From contig NZ_BMHT01000004.1 in NCBI RefSeq assembly GCF_014641455.1, forward strand, positions 366,223-430,222: DNA of 64,000 nt. Reading direction: 5' to 3'. Below, piece after piece: positions 51,156-60,395 of this stretch; the first letter of the stretch is position 1, and every line of letters starts with the position of its first letter. The notes under the pieces are model-generated. The model did no database searches. It was not told the origin of the DNA and worked only from the letters and a program-made list of their open reading frames with translations. A program made the translations under genes and the position numbers. The stretch is from Hymenobacter cavernae. GTDB lineage: Bacteria; Bacteroidota; Bacteroidia; Cytophagales; Hymenobacteraceae.

Positions 51156-51463
51156 CTACTCAGCCAGGAGCCAGCCCCGCTTTGACGATATACCACTAGT
51201 ACCTAGATGCTGGCTTGTGCTGCCCGAATGCGGCAGCCGGGCTTACGTTCTATTTGCGACGATCCGTCTTTCTACCCCGAAGCCAGCCTGTTCGCGCCGG
51301 CTCAAATTTCCCTTCCGTCTAGCCTCAGTCCAAGGTGTACTGCCTTGATCTATACCCGGTTTCAGCCTGATTTTTTGTCGGAACCGGCTTGAGTTTCTTC
51401 TGAATTCGTGCTTTTGAAGTTGTCTTGCCGTGCTTTCTAACTACATACTAATCACTGGAATCT

Positions 51464-54400
51464 ATGAAAAGATTTACTTGGTTCATCTTGCTGATGCTGC
51501 TGAGCTTACCGGGCTTGGTGCAGGCGCAAACAACGACGGTCTCCGGTAAGGTAACCGACGCCAAAGGCACCTCGCTGCCGGGCGTCACGGTTATCGTGCG
51601 GGGTACGAAGCAGGGTCTGAGCACCGATGCGGAAGGGCGCTACTCGGTGGCCGCAGCCGATACGGCGACGCTGGTTTTTTCGTCCATCGGCTACACGCCG
51701 CAGACCATCCGGATCGGTGGCCGCTCAGCTATCAACGTGACGCTCAGCGAGAACACCCAGGCGCTGGATGAAGTAGTCGTAACGGCGCTGAACGTGGCGC
51801 GGGAGCGGAAAACCCTAGGTTACTCGGTAACGGAGGTGAAAGGGGAGACGCTCACCCAGGCGCGGGAAACCAACGTGGCCAACTCGCTGGTGGGCAAAGT
51901 GGCGGGCCTGAACGTAAACTCAACTTCCGGCGGGCCGGGCTCGTCCAGCAACGTCATTATTCGGGGTGTTTCGAGCCTAAACCAAACCAACCAGCCGCTG
52001 TACGTCATCAACGGGGTGCCGGTGGAAAGCCAACCTAGCGTAGCCAACACCGGCAGCCAGTACGACAACTCGCCTGACCTAGGTGATGCCATTTCCAACA
52101 TCAACCCCGACGACATTGAAACCATCTCGGTTTTGAAAGGCGCTGCCGCGTCGGCGCTGTACGGCTATCGGGCCAAGGCGGGCGTTATCCTGATTACAAC
52201 CAAGAGCGCCAAAGGCAACAACGGTATTGAGTTCAACAGCAACTACGTAGCCGAGAAAGTATTCTCCCTTACCGACTGGCAATACCAATATGGTCAAGGT
52301 GCCAATAACCTTAAGCCTACCACGGCAGTGGGCGCGGCGCAGGTGGGCAACTCCAGTTGGGGCGCCCGCCTCGATGGCTCCGATGTCATTCAGTTTGACG
52401 GCACCACCCGGCCCTACGTGGCGCAGAAAGACAACATCAAGAACTTCTACCGCACCGGCGGGAGCTTCACCAACACGCTGGCCTTCAACAAGAGCTTCGA
52501 GGGCGGCTCGGTGCGGCTTTCGGGTAGCAACCTGCGCAACCAGGCCGTAGTGCCCAACTCGGGGCTGAATCGCCAGACCTTTAACTTGGCCGGTACGTTC
52601 GACCCGTTCAAGCACCTGACCATTGATGCGCGGGCCAACTACATCCTGGAACAAGCCAAAAACCGCCCGATCCTGGCTGACGGCGCCGGCAATGCCAACT
52701 TCAACGTGGCGTTTCTGCCGACCAGCATCGACGTGCGAAACCTGAAGCCCGGCACGCAGGCTAACGGCAATGAGCTAGGGTTCAACACCGGAAACGTGTA
52801 TAACACAAACCCGTACTTTGCCGCTTACAACTTCGTTAATAACACCCGGCGGGAGCGGCTAATCGGGTCGGTGAGTGCGCGCTACACGTTCGATAATGGC
52901 CTGTTTCTGCAAGGCCGCGCCGGGCGCGATGGCTACACCGACCGCTACACCAACGTCACGCCCTCGGGCACGGCGTATATGCCGGCCGGCCGCATTATCG
53001 AGCTGACCACGCAGTTCAAAGACGTCAACGCGGACGGCTTGATTGGCAAAACCTTCAGCGTTGCGAATGAGACGTTTACCATTACCCCGAACCTAGGTGC
53101 CAGCTACCGCCGCACTAAGTCGGAGGCGTTCCAGAATATCGGAACGGACCTGGCTGTGTTCGGCGTCAACACCATCGGCAACGCCAAGAACAAGTCGACC
53201 CAATCATTCTTCAGCGACCAGGAAATTCATTCCATCTACGGCTCCTTGGACCTGTCTTACAAGGAGTTCCTGTTCCTGACGGCTACCACCCGGCGCGATT
53301 GGTTCTCGACGCTCGCCACGCCCAGCACCGACAACGACTTGAGCGTAACTTACCCAGCGGTGAGCACTTCCTTTGTGTTCTCGGAGCTATGGAAGCCGGA
53401 ATTCCTGTCTTTTGGTAAGATCCGGGCGGGCTACTCGAATGTGGGTCAGGCCACGAACCCTTACCAGACGCAGCTGAGCTACGCCTTTCTGCCAACCACG
53501 CTCAACGGCTTGCCCCTGGGCACCATCAGCCCCGACAACGTCAACATTCCCAACCGCAGCCTGCAAGCCTCGAAGGCCAGTGAGCTGGAATTTGGGACCG
53601 AGTTAGCAATGGCTGATAACCGTCTGCGCCTCGATCTAACCTTTTACAAGAAGAAGTCGACCAATGAGATTGTGTACGCGCCGGCTTCCATCAGCTCGGG
53701 TTACCAAGGCGCGGTGCTGAACGCGGGCGAGATGGAAAACAAGGGCGTGGAAATGCTGCTGACCTACTTGCCGGTGAAAACCGCCAGCTTCACCTGGACT
53801 TCCTCGCTCAACGGAGCCTACAACAAGAATACGGTGCTTTCGCTGGCTGCCGGCCAAGAGCAATCGGTGTACGCTACCTCGCGCTCGGGCGTGGGCTTTG
53901 TGGGGCAAATTGTGGGTAAGCCGTTTGGGCAAGTGCTGGCCTACGACTACAAGTACAACACCGACGGTAGCATTGCCCTGACAACCAACGGCATCCCGGT
54001 GCGCGGCAACCTGACGGCGTTCGGCACGGCCTTCCACCCCTGGACCGGCGGCTGGAACAACGACTTTGCCTACAAGCGCTTCAACCTAGGGGTGCTGATC
54101 GACGGGAAATTCGGGGCCAAGATCTTCTCGGCCACCGACTATTACGGCACCATCTTCGGGCTGCGTAAGGAAACCCTGGAAAACCGCGAAGGCACTTTCG
54201 GACCCGAAAAGGTGGACGCTGCCACGTACTACAGCACCTTGGCCAACAACGTCTCGAAAGACTTTGTGCAGAACGCCGACTTCATCAAGCTGCGGCAGGT
54301 GACCCTAGGTTATTCCTTCCCCAGTGCGTTGTTCAACAATAAAATCCAGCGGCTGACCCTGAGCTTGGTAGCGCGGAACCTAGCTTTCCTGATGCGCAAA

Positions 54401-54511
54401 ACCGACAACATCGACCCGGAAGGCAGCTACAACGCCTTCGCGCAGGGGTTGGAACTCGGCGGGGTGCCGCCCGTGAGAACGTTCGGTCTTAACCTGAACG
54501 CCAAATTCTAG
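51464..54511 (+). CDS. SusC/RagA family TonB-linked outer membrane protein
   Basis: A 1015-residue TonB-dependent transporter. The signal peptide (1-21, ending LVQA) is followed by a carboxypeptidase-regulatory-like domain (VSGKVTDAKGTSLPGVTVIVRG), TonB-box region (ALDEVVVTAL), plug with the SusC-type NVIIRGVSSLNQTNQPLYVINGVP and a barrel ending FGLNLNAKF. It shares a promoter type and operator with the nagB-like operon and is followed by SusD and GH20 genes, so chito-oligosaccharides or other GlcNAc glycans are its likely cargo. SusD follows within 5-35 bases. Confidence 0.97.
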   Translation: MKRFTWFILLMLLSLPGLVQAQTTTVSGKVTDAKGTSLPGVTVIVRGTKQGLSTDAEGRYSVAAADTATLVFSSIGYTPQTIRIGGRSAINVTLSENTQALDEVVVTALNVARERKTLGYSVTEVKGETLTQARETNVANSLVGKVAGLNVNSTSGGPGSSSNVIIRGVSSLNQTNQPLYVINGVPVESQPSVANTGSQYDNSPDLGDAISNINPDDIETISVLKGAAASALYGYRAKAGVILITTKSAKGNNGIEFNSNYVAEKVFSLTDWQYQYGQGANNLKPTTAVGAAQVGNSSWGARLDGSDVIQFDGTTRPYVAQKDNIKNFYRTGGSFTNTLAFNKSFEGGSVRLSGSNLRNQAVVPNSGLNRQTFNLAGTFDPFKHLTIDARANYILEQAKNRPILADGAGNANFNVAFLPTSIDVRNLKPGTQANGNELGFNTGNVYNTNPYFAAYNFVNNTRRERLIGSVSARYTFDNGLFLQGRAGRDGYTDRYTNVTPSGTAYMPAGRIIELTTQFKDVNADGLIGKTFSVANETFTITPNLGASYRRTKSEAFQNIGTDLAVFGVNTIGNAKNKSTQSFFSDQEIHSIYGSLDLSYKEFLFLTATTRRDWFSTLATPSTDNDLSVTYPAVSTSFVFSELWKPEFLSFGKIRAGYSNVGQATNPYQTQLSYAFLPTTLNGLPLGTISPDNVNIPNRSLQASKASELEFGTELAMADNRLRLDLTFYKKKSTNEIVYAPASISSGYQGAVLNAGEMENKGVEMLLTYLPVKTASFTWTSSLNGAYNKNTVLSLAAGQEQSVYATSRSGVGFVGQIVGKPFGQVLAYDYKYNTDGSIALTTNGIPVRGNLTAFGTAFHPWTGGWNNDFAYKRFNLGVLIDGKFGAKIFSATDYYGTIFGLRKETLENREGTFGPEKVDAATYYSTLANNVSKDFVQNADFIKLRQVTLGYSFPSALFNNKIQRLTLSLVARNLAFLMRKTDNIDPEGSYNAFAQGLELGGVPPVRTFGLNLNAKF

Positions 54512-54516
54512 CGCTG

Positions 54517-56136
54517 ATGAAAACGGTCACGTTTAACCTAGCTTCCATGAAAAGCCTCTCCTTTAAATATACCCTGTTGCCGCTCGCCGCGCTGCTCCTC
54601 ACGGGCAGCTGCACCAAGGAGTTCGACGACATCAACACGAACCCCTCGACCTACACCCAGGCCACCTTCGACGCAAACTACCTGCTGACGACCACGCAGC
54701 TCGGCTATGCCGGCAGCGCCGATTTTGCCTACGACACCTGGCGCGGCAATCTGATTTATAGCTCCACGATGGTGCAGGGCCTAGCCACTGTGGTAAGCTA
54801 CTGGGCCGGTGATAAATACCTGCTCAACGAAGCCTACACGGCCGCTTACTGGGGTAACACCACGGTGGGAGCCTACGTCGAGCAGGTGAAGCCCGTTACG
54901 GAGCTGGTGGAATCGACCAGGGGCAAAGACCGCTACAAGAATCTGCACCAGATAGCGCGCATTATGCGCGCCCTGATTATGGAACGCCTCACCGATCTGT
55001 ACGGCGACGTGCCGTACTCGGAAGCGGGCCTCGGTTACTACAAAGGCATTATCACGCCCAAGTATGATAAGCAGCAGGATATCTACGCCGACCTGCTGAA
55101 GGAGGTAGAAGAAGCCACTGCCGCTCTCGACCCCGCCGCCGACATTCCGACTGGCGACGTGTTCTACAAGGGCAACATTGCGCAGTGGCAGCGGTTTGGC
55201 AACACCTTGCTGTTGCGCATCGCCATGCGCCTGACCAAAGTGGACGAGGCAACCGCCAAGTCGTACGCCACGAAGGTGCAGGGCAAAACCATGCAGAGCA
55301 ACGACGACAACGCCTACGTGATGCACGACGTAGCCGGTGCTCGCGTCACGCAGAACCGCAACAGCCAGGTGCTGCTTGGGGATGGTGGTCAGGAGAACTA
55401 CTATGTGAAATGGTCGCAGACGTTTATCAACTTTCTGAAGACCAACAACGACCCGCGACTCTCGAAAATAGCTGTAACGCAGTTGTTCCTGACGGACGCC
55501 AGCAAGACCCAAAATCCCGGCGCTATTTCTACCGCGGCGGTGCAGAAGGGCCTACCGAACGGCCGTGACCTGAGCGGCCGTGCCGCCTACGATGTGTCGA
55601 CTGCGCCCGGCTACACAAGCTTCCCCGATTATTCGTCGCCGAGTCCCGGCATGATCAAGCGCACCGGGCCCACGTTCGTGCTTACGTATGGCGAGTCGGA
55701 GCTGCTGCTGGCGGAGGCTGCGCAACGGTGGGGGCTAGGTAGCGCTTCGCAACACTACAATGCCGGCGTCACGGCGGCCATCACCTACCTAGGTCAGTAC
55801 GACCCGACGATGGTCGTGCCCCCCGCCGAAGCCGGTACCTACCTGGCGGCGCATCCTTATGATGCTGGTAAAGGCCTGGAGATGATCAACACGCAATATT
55901 GGGCCCTGACGAATACGATGTTGGATTTCTACGAATCGTGGGCGAACTGGCGCCGCACTGACTTCCCGAAGCTCACGCCCGTCGTGTACCCCAACAATGC
56001 CACCAACGGCCAGATCCCACGCCGCTTCCCGTACCCGACCACCGAAATTACCAGCAACCCCAACAACTACAAAGCCGCTAGTGCCGCGGTAACCGGCGGC
56101 GACAACCTAAGTGGCCGCGTATGGTGGGATAAATAA
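54517..56136 (+). CDS. SusD/RagB-like nutrient-binding lipoprotein (SusD-like 2 type)
   Basis: A lipoprotein of 539 residues from 54517, or 529 from the ATG at 54547. The latter gives the more regular signal (MKSLSFKYTLLPLAALLLTGSC) and may be the true start. The lipobox TGSC precedes KEFDDINTNPSTYTQ, which is typical of the SusD-like 2 (PF12771) subgroup, as are HQIARIMRALIMERLTDLYGDVPYSEA and WQRFGNTLLLRIAMRLTKVD. The C-terminal part has YGESELLLAEAAQRWG and the WANWRRTDFPKL segment. It partners the SusC gene just upstream. Confidence 0.94.
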   Translation: MKTVTFNLASMKSLSFKYTLLPLAALLLTGSCTKEFDDINTNPSTYTQATFDANYLLTTTQLGYAGSADFAYDTWRGNLIYSSTMVQGLATVVSYWAGDKYLLNEAYTAAYWGNTTVGAYVEQVKPVTELVESTRGKDRYKNLHQIARIMRALIMERLTDLYGDVPYSEAGLGYYKGIITPKYDKQQDIYADLLKEVEEATAALDPAADIPTGDVFYKGNIAQWQRFGNTLLLRIAMRLTKVDEATAKSYATKVQGKTMQSNDDNAYVMHDVAGARVTQNRNSQVLLGDGGQENYYVKWSQTFINFLKTNNDPRLSKIAVTQLFLTDASKTQNPGAISTAAVQKGLPNGRDLSGRAAYDVSTAPGYTSFPDYSSPSPGMIKRTGPTFVLTYGESELLLAEAAQRWGLGSASQHYNAGVTAAITYLGQYDPTMVVPPAEAGTYLAAHPYDAGKGLEMINTQYWALTNTMLDFYESWANWRRTDFPKLTPVVYPNNATNGQIPRRFPYPTTEITSNPNNYKAASAAVTGGDNLSGRVWWDK

Positions 56137-56168
56137 GCTAGACTCTTCATAAACTGATTTTATTGGAA

Positions 56169-56292
56169 AAGAATAAAGAACGTCATGCTGAGCTTGTCGA
56201 AGCATCTCTACCGTAGTACTAACTCTAATAAAAGGAGTTTACCATTGCGGTAGAGATGCTTCGACAAGCTCAGCATGACGTTCTTTATTCTT
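56169..56292. repeat. Perfect 45-bp-arm intergenic hairpin (GTCATGCTGAGC family)
   Basis: Arms 56169-56213 and 56248-56292 are perfect inverted copies, the longest in the window. Related to 5796-5903 and 44545-44641. Confidence 0.94.
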
Positions 56293-56330
56293 CTCTAAAC
56301 AGGCTCCTCTTTCTTTAAGCGCAAGACTTT

Positions 56331-58202
56331 ATGCCCTTCAATTTTCTGCTAACCACCCGCATTCTTGGACTGTTAACCGTAGGCTTATTGGCGAGCCAAC
56401 CAGCATTGGCACAGTCAGCAGAGATTTCTGCGCAAAGCCTAGGTTTGGTGCCATTGCCGCGGGAAGTGAAGGCCTACGCCGCCACGTATACCTTGCCTCA
56501 GCAGATAAGCGTTTACGCAGCCAGCCCCGACGCACGAAACGTAGCTAGCTTGCTGAAGGAAATGCTGGCTCCGCTAGGCAAAACCGTGACGCTGACAACT
56601 AACAGCCAAGCGGCCCAGATTAAGCTACTTACGGCCGCTATGCCTAACTCGGAAGGCTATCAGCTGGTAGTTGATAAAGCGGGCGTGCGGATTACGGCGG
56701 CGGGTGGGTCAGGGCTTTTTTACGGTAGTCAAACGCTTTTGCAGCTGCTGCCGACCAAGTCGACTGCCAGCGCACGCGTGCCGTACGTGCGCATCGCTGA
56801 TGAGCCCGCTTTCAAGTGGCGCGGTGCCATGCTCGACGTTTGCCGCCACTTTTTCCCGGTCGAGTTCGTGAAGAAGTACATCGATTTCTTGGCTGCCTAC
56901 AAGCTCAATACCTTCCACTGGCACTTGACCGACGACCAGGGCTGGCGCATTGCAATCAAGAAATATCCCAAGCTGACCCAGATCAGTGCCTTTCGCAAAG
57001 AAACCTTACTAGGTGCCCAGCAAACGCTGAAAACCCCGGCCGATTTCAAGTACGACGGCCAGCCGTACGGCGGCTTCTACACGCAGGAGCAGATCAAGGA
57101 GGTGGTGGCTTACGCCCAAAAGCGCTACATCACGGTTGTGCCCGAGATAGAAATGCCCGGTCACTCGGTGGCCATATTGGCCGCGTACCCCGAGCTAGCC
57201 TGCAAGCCAGGCACCTACGAAGTCTGGACGAAGTGGGGCGTGAACGAAGAAATTGTGTGTCCCACGGAGCCTACGTTTCGCTTTTTTGAAGACGTGCTGA
57301 CCGAGGTGGCCGCCTTATTTCCTGGTAAATACATTCACATCGGGGGCGATGAGGCGCCGAAAACCCGCTGGAAGGAAAGCCCGGCCGTGCAGGAGATTAT
57401 GAAGCGCGAGAATATCACCGACGTCGAGAAAGTGCAAGGTTGGTTTAATCGCCGCATCGAGACGTTTCTGGCAAGTAAAGGCAAGAAGCTGATCGGCTGG
57501 GACGAGATTCTGGAGGCCGGCATCCCCGCGAGTGCAACCATCATGAGCTGGCGCGGGGAAAAGGCTGGCATTGAGGCTGCCAAGCACGGCAATGATGTGG
57601 TAATGTCGCCCAGTGGCTACCTCTACATTGATGCCGGTCAGAACCCAGTGCCCCACAGCCCCAACGAGCCGTTGATGATCTGCTGCTACTTGCCGCTGGA
57701 TAAAATCTATAACTACAATCCGCTGCCTAAAGAGCTGACGGCGGAGGAGCAAAAGCACATCCTAGGTCCGCAGGCCAACATGTGGACCGAGTACATTACC
57801 ACGCCGGAAAAAGTGGAATACATGCTGTTTCCTAGGTTGCTGGCTGTTTCGGAAGTGGCTTGGATGCCTGCCGCCCGTAAAAGCTACGCCGATTTTCTGC
57901 CGCGTATGAGCAAGCAGTTTGCCCGCCTGGATGCGCAGAAAATTAAGTACCGCGTGCCCGAACCTGTAGGCCTCGACAGCACCAGCCTGGTGAAGCAAGA
58001 CGGCCGCGCCGTATTTACGCTCCGCTCGCTGGTGCCCGGCGCCCAAATCCGCTATACTCTCGACGGCAAGATGCCCGACGAAACCACAGAGCTGTATACC
58101 AAGCCTTTAGCTGTGCCACTCGACAATCGCCTCACCGTGCGCGCCATCACTATTGCCCCGAACGGCCGGAAAAGTCCGCCCGCCGAGCTGCTGGTGAAAT
58201 AG
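56331..58202 (+). CDS. GH20 beta-N-acetylhexosaminidase
   Basis: A 623-residue exported enzyme (signal peptide ending PALAQ) that removes terminal GlcNAc or GalNAc from glycans. The N-terminal GH20b domain (about 35-150) is followed by the catalytic barrel (about 155-510): FKWRGAMLDVCRHFF, TFHWHLTDDQGWRI, the catalytic Asp-Glu pair in HIGGDEAPKTRW, and QANMWTEYI. A C-terminal chitobiase-like domain (about 555-620, VPGAQIRYTLDGKMPDE) closes it. It lies 194 bp after SusD, beyond a hairpin element, and completes the chitin/GlcNAc locus with GH18, NagP-like and NagB-PIG-L. Confidence 0.95.
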   Translation: MPFNFLLTTRILGLLTVGLLASQPALAQSAEISAQSLGLVPLPREVKAYAATYTLPQQISVYAASPDARNVASLLKEMLAPLGKTVTLTTNSQAAQIKLLTAAMPNSEGYQLVVDKAGVRITAAGGSGLFYGSQTLLQLLPTKSTASARVPYVRIADEPAFKWRGAMLDVCRHFFPVEFVKKYIDFLAAYKLNTFHWHLTDDQGWRIAIKKYPKLTQISAFRKETLLGAQQTLKTPADFKYDGQPYGGFYTQEQIKEVVAYAQKRYITVVPEIEMPGHSVAILAAYPELACKPGTYEVWTKWGVNEEIVCPTEPTFRFFEDVLTEVAALFPGKYIHIGGDEAPKTRWKESPAVQEIMKRENITDVEKVQGWFNRRIETFLASKGKKLIGWDEILEAGIPASATIMSWRGEKAGIEAAKHGNDVVMSPSGYLYIDAGQNPVPHSPNEPLMICCYLPLDKIYNYNPLPKELTAEEQKHILGPQANMWTEYITTPEKVEYMLFPRLLAVSEVAWMPAARKSYADFLPRMSKQFARLDAQKIKYRVPEPVGLDSTSLVKQDGRAVFTLRSLVPGAQIRYTLDGKMPDETTELYTKPLAVPLDNRLTVRAITIAPNGRKSPPAELLVK

Positions 58203-58541
58203 AAAAGCTAGGTTCTTCAGCTATCCAGAACGTCATTTCGCGACCAGCGGGAGAAATCTCGCGTGTTTTTCTAGAACGTCATTCCGACGAGAGGAGGAAT
58301 CTCGCCTGCTGATGTTGTGGTGCTATATTCCCTATAATTTAAGGTTTGCCATGGCACGCGAGATGTCTCCCGCTGGTCGACATGACGTGCTAACGATTCA
58401 CGCGGCGTTCTAACAAAGCACGCGAGATGCTTAGTTGCATCGCAACTTCCGCCGTCTAACTTCGCTCTTCATTGGTGCTAGATTAGCGCTGAATACTACC
58501 ATCCCGACGGCTACTTTGTCGGCACTTTTCTGTGCTTCTTC
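58203..58541. other. Gene-free stretch (339 bp) with a compound hairpin
   Basis: Dominated by the element at 58228-58390. A TACTTTG promoter-like element (58510-58516) lies about 25 bases before the hydrolase start. Confidence 0.6.
58228..58390. repeat. Imperfect compound hairpin (GAACGTCATT family)
   Basis: Arms 58228-58265 and 58355-58390 pair with several mismatches (CGACCAGCGGGAG against CTCCCGCTGGTCG); a second half-copy (GAACGTCATTCCGACGAGAGG) lies between, as in the element at 45911-46076. Confidence 0.8.
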
Positions 58542-59708
58542 ATGCTTCGCAAAACGTTCTTCCTACTCGTGCTTCCGGCGCTGAGCGCCTGCACCCGACC
58601 TGCCACTCCGCCGGCCGGCACTACCACCCGCTCGGAAGCCTACTTTCCTGCGCCCGGTAATGCCTGGAAGCATCAAGCACCTAGCATCGCAGGGTTCGAC
58701 TCCGCTCGCCTGGCCGACGCGGTAGCTTTTGCCAAAACGCAGGAGACCACTCAGATGACGCCCAACTTCTCCACGCAGGAGGAGATCTTTGGCAAGCTGC
58801 TCGGGCCCATGCCGACGAGTCGGGCCACTACGAACGGACTGGTTCTGCGGCACGGCTACATTGTGGCCGAGTGGGGCGACACCCAGCACGCCGACCCGAC
58901 CTACAGCGCGGCCAAAAGCTTTCTGTCGACCATCCTAGGTCTGACGATTGATCGGGGAATGATTAAAGATATTCACGACCCAGTAGCGAATTACATCAAG
59001 GACGGCGGCTACGATTCTGAGCAAAACCGCAAGGTTACCTGGGAGCATCATGCCCTCCAAACTAGCGAGTGGGAGGGGGAGTTGTGGGGTAAAAATGCCA
59101 ACTTCATCGGCCATGAAGCCTTTGGCAAAGGCGAGCGGAAGCCTCGTACGCTGCAAGCGCCCGGCACCTACTACGAGTACAATGATGTGCGTATTAACCG
59201 CTTGGCTTTGTCGCTGCTGCGCATCTGGAAGCGGGCGTTGCCCGAGGTGTTGAAAACTGAAATCATGGACCCAATTGGCGCTTCTACTACCTGGCGCTGG
59301 GTGCCGTACCCGAACGCAACAGCTACTGTCGATGGCAAACAGATGCCTTCGGTAAGTGGTGGTACGCGCTGGGGCGGCGGCTTATGGATCAATGCCCGCG
59401 ACGAAGCTAGGTTTGGCTACCTAATGCTGCGGCAGGGCCGCTGGGGCAAGAAGCAACTTGTTTCGGCCGATTGGGTCAAGCAGGCCACGACGCCCGGCCC
59501 CGTCGGCCCCGATTACGGCTACCTCTGGTGGCTGAACACCACCCAAAAAGCCTGGCCCGATGCGCCCGCCAACAGCTTTGCCGCCTTGGGGGCTGGCTCA
59601 AACACCATCTGGGTCGACCCCACCCACGACATCGTGATTGTGTGGCGCTGGCACAACGGCAGTCCTAACGAGCTGGCGAAACGGGTGCTGGCCGCTCTGA
59701 AATCCTAG
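58542..59708 (+). CDS. Serine hydrolase, beta-lactamase class C / penicillin-binding-like lipoprotein
   Basis: A 388-residue lipoprotein (lipobox ALSAC). The beta-lactamase-type fold has the SxxK motif in YSAAKSFL (about residues 126-129), the YxN-type motif in TYYEYNDVRIN, and GTRWGGGLW toward the C-terminal part. GFDSARLADAVAFAK near residue 50 is common in this esterase/hydrolase group. It could cleave esters or peptides in the envelope; resistance to beta-lactams is not implied. The deformylase gene follows 19 bases after its stop. Confidence 0.88.
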   Translation: MLRKTFFLLVLPALSACTRPATPPAGTTTRSEAYFPAPGNAWKHQAPSIAGFDSARLADAVAFAKTQETTQMTPNFSTQEEIFGKLLGPMPTSRATTNGLVLRHGYIVAEWGDTQHADPTYSAAKSFLSTILGLTIDRGMIKDIHDPVANYIKDGGYDSEQNRKVTWEHHALQTSEWEGELWGKNANFIGHEAFGKGERKPRTLQAPGTYYEYNDVRINRLALSLLRIWKRALPEVLKTEIMDPIGASTTWRWVPYPNATATVDGKQMPSVSGGTRWGGGLWINARDEARFGYLMLRQGRWGKKQLVSADWVKQATTPGPVGPDYGYLWWLNTTQKAWPDAPANSFAALGAGSNTIWVDPTHDIVIVWRWHNGSPNELAKRVLAALKS

Positions 59709-59727
59709 GTCCGCGCTCCTTTGACGC

Positions 59728-60252
59728 ATGAAAACGCTGGCCGATCTGCTGCTGCTGGGTGATCCGCGGCTCTACGAAACGTGCGCTCCGGTGCTGGAAT
59801 CCGACTTGCCGCTGGTGGCAGATTGGGTAGCCGATTTGCACCAGGTCATGAATGAAATCAGGGCGGTTTATCACTTCGGACGCGGTATTGCCGCCCCGCA
59901 GCTGGGCATCATGAAGCGGCTGGTGTACGTGAACATCGACCGGCCGCTGGTACTGCTCAATCCGGAGCTGGTGGCGCTCAGTGAGGCTACTTTTGAGCTG
60001 TGGGACGATTGCATGAGTTTCCCCAACCTGCTGGTGCGCGTACGGCGGCACGCGGCCGTGACCGTGCGCTACCGCGACGAGCACTGGCAGGAACAGACGT
60101 GGACAATTGAAGAGCCTGCTTTGGCGGAGCTGCTTCAGCACGAGTGCGACCACCTCGACGGCATTCTGTGCACCATGCGGGCCATCGATGCGCAGTCGTT
60201 TCAGTGGCGCCCCACGCCAGGTTCCGCAACTTTCGGCGAGCCCGCGAGCTAG
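59728..60252 (+). CDS. Peptide deformylase, variant
   Basis: A 174-residue cytoplasmic metalloprotein. Motif 1 GIAAPQLG is intact (about residues 52-59), and motif 3 HECDHLDG is intact (about 130-137) with two His metal ligands and the catalytic Glu. Motif 2, normally EGCLS, reads DDCMSFP; the metal-ligand Cys is kept but the flanking Glu-Gly is changed. Canonical deformylase removes the formyl group from nascent proteins. The altered motif 2 suggests a paralogue with a changed or weaker activity. No fmt gene is adjacent; it is cotranscribed with the hydrolase. Confidence 0.88.
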   Translation: MKTLADLLLLGDPRLYETCAPVLESDLPLVADWVADLHQVMNEIRAVYHFGRGIAAPQLGIMKRLVYVNIDRPLVLLNPELVALSEATFELWDDCMSFPNLLVRVRRHAAVTVRYRDEHWQEQTWTIEEPALAELLQHECDHLDGILCTMRAIDAQSFQWRPTPGSATFGEPAS

Positions 60253-60395
60253 ATACCGGCACTCCGGTTCTTAAGGAAGGTAGACCTAGGTTCTGCCTGT
60301 TAAACCTCAGTGTATTATCATTTTATGATTGCCTACGTTATCTGCTCTTGTTATGCTATATTTAGCTGTTGCCTTATTCTTTCCTGTTCATTCTT

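Larger units (their letters stand above)
50762..51463. other. Gene-free stretch (702 bp): operator, promoter and long leader of the second SusC gene
   Basis: Contains the palindrome operator (50920-50931), the promoter (50950-50980) and an inverted repeat (51135-51155). The SusC transcript leader would be about 480 bases long. The open frame at 51207-51392 has no recognisable features and is not taken as a gene. Confidence 0.7.

Noticed and set aside
51207..51392. 61-residue frame in the leader of the second SusC gene
   Set aside because: No recognisable features, and it lies in a long leader after a well-placed promoter.
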